NCBI GenBank assembly: GCA_017517605.1 | Contig: JAFWYQ010000052.1 | Coordinates: forward strand, 1 to 34,601 | Source: Bacteroidaceae bacterium | GTDB taxonomy: Bacteria > Bacteroidota > Bacteroidia > Bacteroidales > Bacteroidaceae | Direction: 5' to 3' | Length of the DNA stretch: 34,601 nt | Part shown: piece by piece, positions 8,544 to 15,791 of the stretch | Layout: each line of letters starts with the position of its first letter | How positions within the stretch are numbered: the stretch's first letter is position 1 | Made by a program: the position numbers and the translations under genes | Notes under the pieces: model-generated | What the model was told of the DNA's origin: nothing | What the model saw: only the letters and a program-made list of their open reading frames with translations | The model's database searches: none

Positions 8544-9089
8544 TTACACATACAATTGGTCATCCGGCCAATGCATGGGGTTATCAAGAATATAACAGGA
8601 TATTTCTTCATACGACCGCTGATTGCGAATAATGTGTTCGTAATAATTACGTTGCCAAAGACGGATGTTGAACGGTGGCCAGCCACATTGTTTCACACCA
8701 CGGATATAGGCGTTAGTGGTCATGGTTTTGAACCATTGAACCACAGTATGTAGGGGCGGACCTGTGTGTCCGCCCGATAATACATCACCACCATTTTCCG
8801 GGCAGACACATAGGTCTGCCCCTACAATACGCCATATACAATGAAAATGATTGGGCATGATAATCATTTCTAAACAATTGATATTAGGAAATGCGCATTC
8901 GGTTTCGGCATACCACCGTTCCACCATCCTACCCGCATCATTCAACAGCATTTCCCCATCCACAATTTCACCAAACAATGGCAAACGGTCATGGACACAG
9001 ATGGTAACAAAATAAAATCCATCCTGCGAATAATCATATTCCTGTAGACGAACGGAACGGCGATGATGAATATCGGGGTCGTAGGACAT
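8544..9089 (-). CDS. REP-associated tyrosine transposase (RAYT, Y1/IS200-like)
   Basis: The protein has 181 aa from the preferred start (MSYDPDIHHRRSVRLQEYDY). An in-frame ATG at 9158 would add 23 residues with no family look. Y1 transposase features are present: the FYFVTICV strand, the metal-binding HUH pair in MPNHFHCIW, and the candidate nucleophile tyrosine in LWQRNYYEHIIRN. RAYTs are single-copy domesticated relatives of IS200/IS605 transposases that act on REP hairpins; no IS ends flank this gene. An in-frame REPIN (8750-8825) codes for an inserted stretch of about 26 residues (GADLCVCP...GGHTGPPLH) between the HUH motif and the tyrosine helix. The frame stays open and the catalytic residues remain, so the protein may still work. 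It is the likely mobiliser of the REP family in this window. Confidence 0.85.
   Translation of the reverse strand: MSYDPDIHHRRSVRLQEYDYSQDGFYFVTICVHDRLPLFGEIVDGEMLLNDAGRMVERWYAETECAFPNINCLEMIIMPNHFHCIWRIVGADLCVCPENGGDVLSGGHTGPPLHTVVQWFKTMTTNAYIRGVKQCGWPPFNIRLWQRNYYEHIIRNQRSYEEISCYILDNPMHWPDDQLYV
8750..8825. repeat. REPIN inside the RAYT coding sequence
   Basis: A 76-base REPIN: the left unit begins GTAGGGGCGGACCTGTGTGT and the right unit ends TAGGTCTGCCCCTAC. It is the same length as the intergenic copy at 3576-3651. It lies wholly within the transposase gene and is translated in frame. Confidence 0.85.
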
Positions 9090-9177
9090 AGATGACAACG
9101 GTTTAGATTGAGATGCAAATGTAGGAATACATGGGATGTATAAACGATTCAATTTCAAATATGAGATAACATCCGCC

Positions 9178-9307
9178 GTAGGGGCGGACCTGTGTGTCCG
9201 CCCGATAATACATTGTCACATATTCCAGGCAGACACATCGGTAAGTTTGCCCGAAGACAACACACAGGCCGACAATTATTGGGCATCCACAAGGGATGTC
9301 CCTACGG
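9178..9307. repeat. REP/REPIN cluster overlapping the 3' end of the HTCS gene
   Basis: It starts with GTAGGGGCGGACCTGTGTGT, continues through partial inverted units (AGGCAGACACATCGG and an AACACACAGGCC remnant), and ends with GGGCATCCACAAGGGATGTC then CCTAC. It looks like one REPIN next to part of another. It fills the gap between the RAYT and HTCS genes, and its right unit is read as the last codons of the HTCS gene. Confidence 0.75.
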
Positions 9308-12300
9308 TGGCCGTTTCGTCCCCAGTTACCACTTCTTCCTCCGTAGCAGTATTGCCCGAGTTCAAGTTTTCCACATACTCCGTAGGAGCAATGCCGAAAT
9401 GCTTGCGGAAGATGGTTGAGAAGTGTGCCAAGTTAGAGAATCCCACCGTGTAGGCCACTTGGGTTACATTAATCTTCTGCTCGCGCAACAGGCGGGCGGC
9501 CTGTTCGAGACGGATATTACGGATAAATTCGCTGGTGGAGATACCGGTAATCTCTTTCATCTTGCGGTGCAGCTGTGCACGGCTGATACCCACCTCCATG
9601 GTGAGCATATCCACATTGAAGTCGCTGTTGGAGAGGTTTTTGTTGATGGACTTCATCACGCGCTCCATCAACAGTTCGTCGTTGCCCTTCACCTCTTTCA
9701 CCTCAACCTTGTCGGCCTGCTGCTGTGCACCGGAGTACTTTCCTTTCAGGCGCTGGCGTCCGATAATGAGGTTTTCGATGTTCATACGTAACTCCTCCAC
9801 ATCGAAGGGTTTGGGCAAGAAGGCATCAGCACCACGTTCCAATCCTTCGAGACGGTTACCGATATCGGCCTTCGAGGTAAGCATGATAACGGGAATGTGC
9901 GACACGTTGACATTGCTCTTTATCATACGCAACAGGGTGAAACCGTCCATCTCGGGCATCATTACATCACTGATAACCACGTCGTAGTCGCCTGTAAGGA
10001 GTTCTTTCAATGCCTCTTTTCCGTTGGAGCAGACACCAAACTTGTAATACTGGCCCAACTCAGAGGTAATGTAGTGAGCCATTTCAGAATCGTCGTCCAC
10101 CACCAGTATACGCTGGTTCTTACGGCGGATACCCTTAACCTCTTCTGTGCCAAACTCTTCGTAAGGTTGGATTTCCTCCACCTGTTCTTGCGTCAAATGC
10201 TCCTTACCCAAGGGGAGTGTCACCACAAAGGATGCGCCATGCTGGCCATCAGAACGATTGGATGCCTCGATGGTCCCTTGATGCATGTCGACAATCATCT
10301 TGCAGAGATTCAATCCGATACCTGTACCGTTGATGTGCATACGGTGCGAATTGTCGCCTTGATAGAAACGGTCGAACAACTGGTTGATAGTATCTTTCTC
10401 CAATCCCACACCGGTATCACGCACTTCGATGCGTACCCTCTTACTATCACAAGAGAGCAGGATTTCCACAGTACCGCCATCGGCAGTATACTTGAAGGCG
10501 TTGGATAGCAGGTTGGAGACAACCTTGTCAAACTGGCAGCTGTCAAACCATACGTTCAGTTTGTCAATCCCTTCGTGACGGAAATGAAAAGCGATGTTGT
10601 GCTCCTGTGCATTGTATTCGTACAATTTATAGGTACCGTAGATGAAGTGTACCATATCAACCTGCTGGTAGTGCAAACGCATCTGCTGCTTGTCGATCTT
10701 GCGCATATCCAGAATCTGATTTACCAGATTAAGCACACGGTTGGCATTGCGTTCGATGGTGTCAATGTCGCGCAAAGCATCAACCTGTGTACTGTCCAAC
10801 TTACGCTTCAGATTGGCCAAGGGGCTGAGGATGAGCGTCAGCGGCGAACGGATGTCGTGTGTAGCATTGATAAGGAACTTCATCTTTTCTTCGCTCAACT
10901 GGCCGACCATACGGCGACGATAAATCCACACCAGATACATGGCCAATCCCGAAATCAGCAGGAAATAGATGGTATAGGCCCACCATGTGCTGTACCACGG
11001 CGAGAGCACAACGACTGTAATCTGCTTCACGGGCGAATAGACATCGCCATGCAGGGCGCGGGCCTCGATATCGTATGTACCCGGTTGCATAAAGGTGTAA
11101 ATGAAGGTGTTGTCACCCTCGACATTCTTTATCCATTGTCCCCCATTCACGCGGAACTCGAAAGCGACATTGTAGGGATTGTTGAAGTTCAGTTGCGAAA
11201 AGCGCATGGTAACAGTATGGTCCTGATGCGACAGGGTAAACTCCGAAGATTCGGACACAGCCCTCTCTGTCACCTCCACATCACTGAGCACAGTGTGGGC
11301 ATTTACCGGCACACCATCTACAACAAACGAAGTAAGCATCAGCGAATCAGCGGGAATCTGGCTCTGCTGCTGAATCTGCTTGGGAGAAAATGCCACAAGA
11401 CCATCATTGTGTCCAAAAATGATGGCATCCATATCGGTGTGCAATCCTACACCGTGGAGATACTCCTTCTTCTCCAATCCATTACCCGTAATGTGGCCGA
11501 TAAAGCGGTTTCGGTTGGCACTGTATTGCCAGATACCCATCGAGGTAGAGCACCAAAGGTCGCCATCGTTGGCCTGTACAATGTAATTGACAATCTTATT
11601 CTTCAGTTGTCCGCTATTGGGGAAGGGCTTGACTTCGCCCACACTGCGGTCATACAGGTAGAGTCCCTGGTCGGTACCGATAGCAATATTGCCATCGCGT
11701 AACTCACAGAGTGAGAAGCACATCACATTGGCCAACTGGAACATCCATCCCTGAGAGAGGAAATTGTCAGTTTTAGGGTCGTAGCAAGATACACCGGCCG
11801 AAGTGGCAATCCAAATCAAACCGTTGTAGTCGGATGTCATACTGAGCACCCAATCGTTACAGACACGTCCCACCTCATCGGCGCCATAGTTCATGGTAAA
11901 ATGCTTGACTTCACCAGTTTGTGGATTATAGGAACAGAAGCCGCGTGCAAAGACAGAGAAGTAGATGTTTCCCTCTGCATCAGAGGTTATTTCGTTGACT
12001 CCTTCACAATCAAATGTATGCTTCAACTGCGAACGTCCTGTCAAGGGGTCGTAGGCATACAAGCCGTTGCCGGTACCCAACCAATAGCGTTTCTGTTTGT
12101 CGCGATAGATGTATTCCACCGAAGAGGGAGCATCGGGATGAGCTACTACCCTACCCGATGAATCAAAACCATATACGCCAACATTCTGTACCGTACACCA
12201 TGTGATGCCCTTGTCGCCTTCGCATACAGAAGTAATATAGGAACCTAACTGGATATGCTGTTTCTCGAAACTCCATGTACGGAACACATTGGGTTGTTGG

Positions 12301-13277
12301 TTGACAATCAGCAAGCCTTTACGCTCGAGTGCCAGCCACAGGTTGTCGTTGCGGTCGAACAGCATGGAAGTAATCTTCGACGTCTCCAAATCGACACCCA
12401 ACACATCCACATTGACGCGCTCCAACCTACGGCTTCCCAAGGGAAGGCGGAAAAGTCCCTTCCCGCGTGTACCTATATATATATTGCCGTTCCGATAGAT
12501 CTTGGCCACATTGAATGCCACATCATCCGTATCACCCAATTCACCCATGTCGATGTCCATCTCCACCAACTGCCCATTCTGATAGGTCAGGATACCGTTG
12601 TTGCAGACAACAAGCAATTCGTCGTTACGCTCGACAAACGCAATGGGATCACCCACGGGAGAGACGAAACGATAGAAGGCATTGTTGGACTTCATGATGA
12701 TGACCTTGTTGTTGGCCCTGCGCCAAAGGCGACGCTTGGAATCCTCGTAAACCTGCTCGTAATAGTTTTCTTCCAACTCGGGAGTATAATCCGATGTGGG
12801 ATACATGGAGAGGTTATTGCCAATCAGGTAAGCTCCATAACCCGACGTGCTGACAAACAGATTGCCATTGGACAATTGGGACAAATGGGCAATGCGCGGA
12901 CGGTTACCGTCAGGAAATTCGTAATGCACAAACGAATTGCTGTGAGAGTCGTAGCGGTCGAGACCACGGTTGGTACCTACCCACACATGACCATTACGGT
13001 CGCAAAACAAACTTACGACAGCATTATGGCATAACGAATTGGCATCTGACTCATCATGAAGATAGGTAGTAAACTGGTAACCGTCAAACTTATTCAATCC
13101 ATAGTCCGTGGCTATCCATATATTGCCATATTTATCCTGACAAAGAGACTTGATAATACTGTTCGAAAAACGGTCGGCAGATATGAATTGGCCTACTTGT
13201 GCCCACGATGACGGAACAACAAGGATGAGACAAATCAAAAAGAGATATGCAAATTTACGCATAGTATTAAAGTGCAT
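9276..13277 (-). CDS. Hybrid two-component system sensor/regulator (HTCS)
   Basis: A 1333-aa protein that joins sensor kinase and response regulator in one chain. Order: signal peptide at about 6-26 (MRKFAYLFLICLILVVPSSW); Reg_prop beta-propeller repeats to about 650 (many DRNGHVWVGTNRGLDRYD-type units); Y_Y_Y domain at about 693-758; one membrane span at 766-786; HisKA with phospho-acceptor H807 (NATHDIRSPLTLI); HATPase with N-box (LLSNAFKYT), DTGVGL and GTGIGL; receiver at 1054-1170 with D1061-D1063 and phospho-acceptor D1104 (VISDVMMPEMDG); AraC-type DNA-binding domain at about 1205-1310. All key residues are present. Such proteins sense a ligand, usually a glycan fragment, in the periplasm and activate adjacent uptake genes. 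A start at 13262 (MRKFAYLF) is equally plausible. The last nine residues (VGTSLVDAQ) are encoded by a REP unit. The gene lies directly after the SusC/SusD cluster on the same strand. Confidence 0.95.
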   Translation of the reverse strand: MHFNTMRKFAYLFLICLILVVPSSWAQVGQFISADRFSNSIIKSLCQDKYGNIWIATDYGLNKFDGYQFTTYLHDESDANSLCHNAVVSLFCDRNGHVWVGTNRGLDRYDSHSNSFVHYEFPDGNRPRIAHLSQLSNGNLFVSTSGYGAYLIGNNLSMYPTSDYTPELEENYYEQVYEDSKRRLWRRANNKVIIMKSNNAFYRFVSPVGDPIAFVERNDELLVVCNNGILTYQNGQLVEMDIDMGELGDTDDVAFNVAKIYRNGNIYIGTRGKGLFRLPLGSRRLERVNVDVLGVDLETSKITSMLFDRNDNLWLALERKGLLIVNQQPNVFRTWSFEKQHIQLGSYITSVCEGDKGITWCTVQNVGVYGFDSSGRVVAHPDAPSSVEYIYRDKQKRYWLGTGNGLYAYDPLTGRSQLKHTFDCEGVNEITSDAEGNIYFSVFARGFCSYNPQTGEVKHFTMNYGADEVGRVCNDWVLSMTSDYNGLIWIATSAGVSCYDPKTDNFLSQGWMFQLANVMCFSLCELRDGNIAIGTDQGLYLYDRSVGEVKPFPNSGQLKNKIVNYIVQANDGDLWCSTSMGIWQYSANRNRFIGHITGNGLEKKEYLHGVGLHTDMDAIIFGHNDGLVAFSPKQIQQQSQIPADSLMLTSFVVDGVPVNAHTVLSDVEVTERAVSESSEFTLSHQDHTVTMRFSQLNFNNPYNVAFEFRVNGGQWIKNVEGDNTFIYTFMQPGTYDIEARALHGDVYSPVKQITVVVLSPWYSTWWAYTIYFLLISGLAMYLVWIYRRRMVGQLSEEKMKFLINATHDIRSPLTLILSPLANLKRKLDSTQVDALRDIDTIERNANRVLNLVNQILDMRKIDKQQMRLHYQQVDMVHFIYGTYKLYEYNAQEHNIAFHFRHEGIDKLNVWFDSCQFDKVVSNLLSNAFKYTADGGTVEILLSCDSKRVRIEVRDTGVGLEKDTINQLFDRFYQGDNSHRMHINGTGIGLNLCKMIVDMHQGTIEASNRSDGQHGASFVVTLPLGKEHLTQEQVEEIQPYEEFGTEEVKGIRRKNQRILVVDDDSEMAHYITSELGQYYKFGVCSNGKEALKELLTGDYDVVISDVMMPEMDGFTLLRMIKSNVNVSHIPVIMLTSKADIGNRLEGLERGADAFLPKPFDVEELRMNIENLIIGRQRLKGKYSGAQQQADKVEVKEVKGNDELLMERVMKSINKNLSNSDFNVDMLTMEVGISRAQLHRKMKEITGISTSEFIRNIRLEQAARLLREQKINVTQVAYTVGFSNLAHFSTIFRKHFGIAPTEYVENLNSGNTATEEEVVTGDETATVGTSLVDAQ

Positions 13278-13305
13278 TTTTATATTTTTTGAAAAAAATC
13301 GAGCG

Positions 13306-13336
13306 CAAAGGTAATAAAATTTCTACCATACGCAAC
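13306..13336 (-). promoter_or_regulatory. Putative promoter of the HTCS gene
   Basis: On the minus strand the -7 element TACCTTTG (13306-13313) fits TAnnTTTG and is preceded, at 19 bases, by GTTG (13333-13336), three of four matches to the -33 TTTG. The transcript would begin about 20-40 bases before either candidate start codon. Confidence 0.55.
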
Positions 13337-13363
13337 ACTTTTATATGCTTTTCTTTTCTTTTT

Positions 13364-13377
13364 GTCTCAATGTCTCA
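13364..13377 (-). promoter_or_regulatory. Paired TGAGAC half-sites upstream of the HTCS gene
   Basis: The minus strand carries TGAGACAT immediately followed by TGAGACAAAAA. The half-site matches the operator-like elements at 3322-3351 and 30535-30564, but the spacing is 8 bases, not 21. It lies about 50 bases upstream of the -7 element. It could mean weak autoregulation; it is less convincing than the other two sites. Confidence 0.3.
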
Positions 13378-13500
13378 TGAAGAAACATTCCGTTTTCGCA
13401 CACGAGACACAATTCAACATTCAGAGGAAACAGAAAAGTTGTTTTTTCAGGCACGGATGACATGGATTGACACGGAGTTTGTATTTTGCTATCGCCCAAC

Positions 13501-13829
13501 GTAGGGGCAATCCCTTGTGGTTGCACGATAATACATTATTATTGGTGTCCGGTAAAACTTTAACGATTCATTTAGATTCTATGCTTATGTAGTCTCTGTC
13601 ATTTTTCGGACGAGTTGTTGAGCAAAGCGAAAAATCTGAGAACGCAAGCAAAACAATAGAAAATGCTTACGTTTACAGATGCTTCGTCCTATCGTCCTCA
13701 ACATGACAAAGACAGTGAAAGGGGGCTTGTACATCTTTAAAAGACTCAAGAATAGAGAATTATAGGTGTTTATCGGACACCAATAATACATATCAACTAT
13801 TCAGGGCAACCACAAGGGATTGCCCCTAC
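13501..13829. repeat. REPIN-like pair interrupted by an insertion, copy C
   Basis: The left unit begins GTAGGGGCAATCCCTTGTGG (13501) and the right unit ends GGGATTGCCCCTAC (13829). The arms match copy A1. Removing the 252-base insert at 13537-13788 and one CAT restores a loop of about the same length and sequence (GATAATA...ATTCA). Outer arms with CACGGA/TCCGTG sequences flank it on both sides. Confidence 0.8.
13537..13788. mobile_element. MITE-like element, 252 bases, inserted in a REPIN loop
   Basis: It has perfect 15-base terminal inverted repeats (TATTATTGGTGTCCG at the left, CGGACACCAATAATA at the right), is flanked on both sides by CAT (a possible 3-base target duplication), and has no transposase-sized reading frame. 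The inverted match continues imperfectly inward (TAAA on both arms). It is probably a non-autonomous derivative of an insertion sequence located elsewhere in the genome; the parent family could not be named. Confidence 0.75.
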
Positions 13830-13898
13830 AGCGTACGATAACAAAATATAGTCCCTGTATATAATAAAAACCGTGTTAATCCGTGTCTAAAAATCCTA

Positions 13899-13933
13899 CA
13901 AAAAAGAGGATGTATCCTCACGGACACATCCTC
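13899..13933 (-). terminator. Terminator of the FAS1/SusC/SusD cluster
   Basis: On the minus strand a hairpin with perfect arms GAGGATGT and ACATCCTC (13906-13933) is followed directly by a run of six T. It lies about 42 bases past the stop of the last SusD-like gene and marks the likely end of the seven-gene transcript. Confidence 0.8.
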
Positions 13934-13974
13934 CTGAAAGTCAAATATTAACTTAAAAAAACTATTTATCCAAT

Positions 13975-15702
13975 TTAGGGGAGAGGCAAATACCAGTTCT
14001 CCTGAACCATCAACTTGGCACGAAGGGCATCATCCTGCTCAGCGCCACGCTTTGATACGGGGTCGGCCAAGTAAGCATTGTCGTCACGACGCATAGCCAC
14101 ACGCATAAGGTCGTAGAGACGAAAACCTTCGAATGCACCATCCAAAGCCATTTCGGTGATAATCAAATCCTCAACCAACGGAATCTGATAGTCGATGGTA
14201 TCCTGACGGGTAGCCAACGAATCGGCCGGTATAGGCAACACGTAGTACTCGTTGCACTGGCTGTCGCCACTGCCGAATGAATGGATACCTTTAGCCTCCT
14301 CTCTGAGGAAGACGTTGGGATCGAACTCAATCAATGCACCTGCTTCGGCACGCTCTACAGAGTCAACATTCTGAACGAAATAATCCTGACACACACCATA
14401 CTTGAGGATTGTCATGGCCGATTGGGGGAAACCGGCACGGTTCAAAGCCTCGGCATAACGGAGGTAAAGCATCGAGGTGGTATAAGTAGCCACCCTGTCT
14501 CTGCTACTAGTAGGATACTTTCTGATTTCCTGAGTCTCGCTATTGTACTGTGAATACTCGTTCTGAGTACCCATTTTATCATATTGGTAGTCACCAAAGA
14601 GACGAAGGTCACCCAATTGGAGAGGGTCACTCAACCCTGTGCGGGGAGCATACAAGGTGTCGGTCTGTGTATCGGTCTTGTACTCCATGCAATAAATCTG
14701 CTCGCCGGACAAACGACGCATTGCGGAAGAAGGGGTAACCTGGAAATAGTTATAATTCTCCTGAGTACTATTGAAGATGTCAACCAATTCACTCATCACG
14801 CCATCGAACTCACGAAGCTCCATTGGAATGTAGCTCAACTCAGGGCTACTCATATAAGTTATAGATATGGAGGTAAAGTTCACACTTGCACTAGACCATC
14901 TGGCAGTAAGCTCGGAATTTCTCAGAACATGCGGTTCATCGCGGTCAGTCAAAAAGTCGTGATACCAATAGGCAGCCTCGTTATAACGGCCGGCCCACAA
15001 ACAGAGGTCACCCAACAACGCACGCATGGGAATAAAGAAATAGGTAGTAGTGAAATTACCTACGCCACCCCAAGCGGGCAATCTGCGATAAGCATAGGGA
15101 GTAAGGTCGGCAATGAAATATTCGCAAATCTCCGGCATAGAAACGTATTTGCTTTGGTCGTTCATGGCCTCGCGGGCATCAATCTCGGTCATCAACGGTT
15201 CGGTCACAAGGGGCACACGGCCATAGTGCTTGGCCAACTCCAAATAAGTCCATGCACGGAAAGCCTTCACTGCCGCATACTCAGCCTCGAAAATCTTGTA
15301 TCCACGACGCATCAACGTAGTATCCACATGATGGAGGAAATAGTTACAGTGATTGATTACAGAATAGTAGTCGCTCACATTGTTATACTTGTTTTCCTGT
15401 GAGAAATCCCAAGCAGAAAGGCGCTTGAGGTCGGCAGAGGCTGCATCGGTAACATCCAACAAATCGGCACGTACCTCACCCAAAAGGACGGTGCGGTCAG
15501 CAATCTTCTGCATCTGGTTGATAATACCCAACACACTATAGACAGAGTCGGTGGGATCGGTCAGTGTGTGGTCTTTCTCGTACATCACAAAGCTGGAGTC
15601 AGTCTCCAATATATCTTCGCAAGATGTGAAAGTGAAAAATCCACAAAGAAGACCGACAAAGAGAAGACCCTCCCGCATTCTTTTTAAATATTTTGTTATC
15701 AT
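13975..15702 (-). CDS. SusD/RagB-like outer-membrane lipoprotein (pair 1)
   Basis: A 575-aa lipoprotein: signal peptide with lipobox (FTFTSC, lipidated C28) followed by acidic EDILETD, as expected for lipoproteins exported to the cell surface in Bacteroidetes. The body has the helical TPR-like SusD fold pattern (NHCNYFLHHVDTTL, AEYAAVKAFRAWTYLELAKHYGRVPLV, LLGDLCLWAGRYNEAAYWY) and the typical C-terminal SusD stretch (YLRYAEALNRAG, EGFRLYDLMRVAMRR, ending ENWYLPLP). SusD proteins form a lid over a SusC transporter and bind the substrate. Its partner is the SusC-like gene 89 bases upstream; this is the last gene of the cluster. The substrate cannot be deduced from the sequence. Confidence 0.9.
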   Translation of the reverse strand: MITKYLKRMREGLLFVGLLCGFFTFTSCEDILETDSSFVMYEKDHTLTDPTDSVYSVLGIINQMQKIADRTVLLGEVRADLLDVTDAASADLKRLSAWDFSQENKYNNVSDYYSVINHCNYFLHHVDTTLMRRGYKIFEAEYAAVKAFRAWTYLELAKHYGRVPLVTEPLMTEIDAREAMNDQSKYVSMPEICEYFIADLTPYAYRRLPAWGGVGNFTTTYFFIPMRALLGDLCLWAGRYNEAAYWYHDFLTDRDEPHVLRNSELTARWSSASVNFTSISITYMSSPELSYIPMELREFDGVMSELVDIFNSTQENYNYFQVTPSSAMRRLSGEQIYCMEYKTDTQTDTLYAPRTGLSDPLQLGDLRLFGDYQYDKMGTQNEYSQYNSETQEIRKYPTSSRDRVATYTTSMLYLRYAEALNRAGFPQSAMTILKYGVCQDYFVQNVDSVERAEAGALIEFDPNVFLREEAKGIHSFGSGDSQCNEYYVLPIPADSLATRQDTIDYQIPLVEDLIITEMALDGAFEGFRLYDLMRVAMRRDDNAYLADPVSKRGAEQDDALRAKLMVQENWYLPLP

Positions 15703-15750
15703 ATTGTTTATGAATTATTCGTTTATTACTTATAATTAATTGGACTATCC

Positions 15751-15786
15751 ACTCCCCTCCCCTGCGGAGGGGTTTGGGGTGGGTCC
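15751..15786. repeat. GC-rich hairpin repeat between SusC-like and SusD-like genes of pair 1
   Basis: A hairpin with arms CCCCTCC (15754-15760) and GGAGGGG (15766-15772), followed by GTTTGGGGTGGGTCC. It stands out from its A/T-rich surroundings, and the gap here (89 bases) is more than twice any other in the cluster. No T-run follows on the transcribed strand, so it is more likely an attenuator, an RNA-stability element or a dispersed repeat than a full terminator. Confidence 0.5.
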
Positions 15787-15791
15787 TTATT

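Larger units (their letters stand above)
13278..13974. other. 697-base spacer between the SusD-like and HTCS genes
   Basis: It contains the HTCS promoter and half-sites (13306-13377), a left outer arm (about 13449-13500), a REPIN interrupted by a MITE-like element (13501-13829), a right outer arm (about 13830-13892) and the terminator of the seven-gene cluster (13899-13933). No gene is supported; a 68-codon frame within the MITE-like element has no recognisable product. Confidence 0.75.

Noticed and set aside
9090-9158. Upstream start adding 23 residues to the RAYT
   Set aside because: The extra residues do not match the family; the conserved part begins right after the internal ATG at 9089.
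13585-13791. 68-codon minus-strand frame inside the MITE-like element
   Set aside because: It overlaps the terminal inverted repeat and resembles no protein I know; it is more likely non-coding filler of the element.
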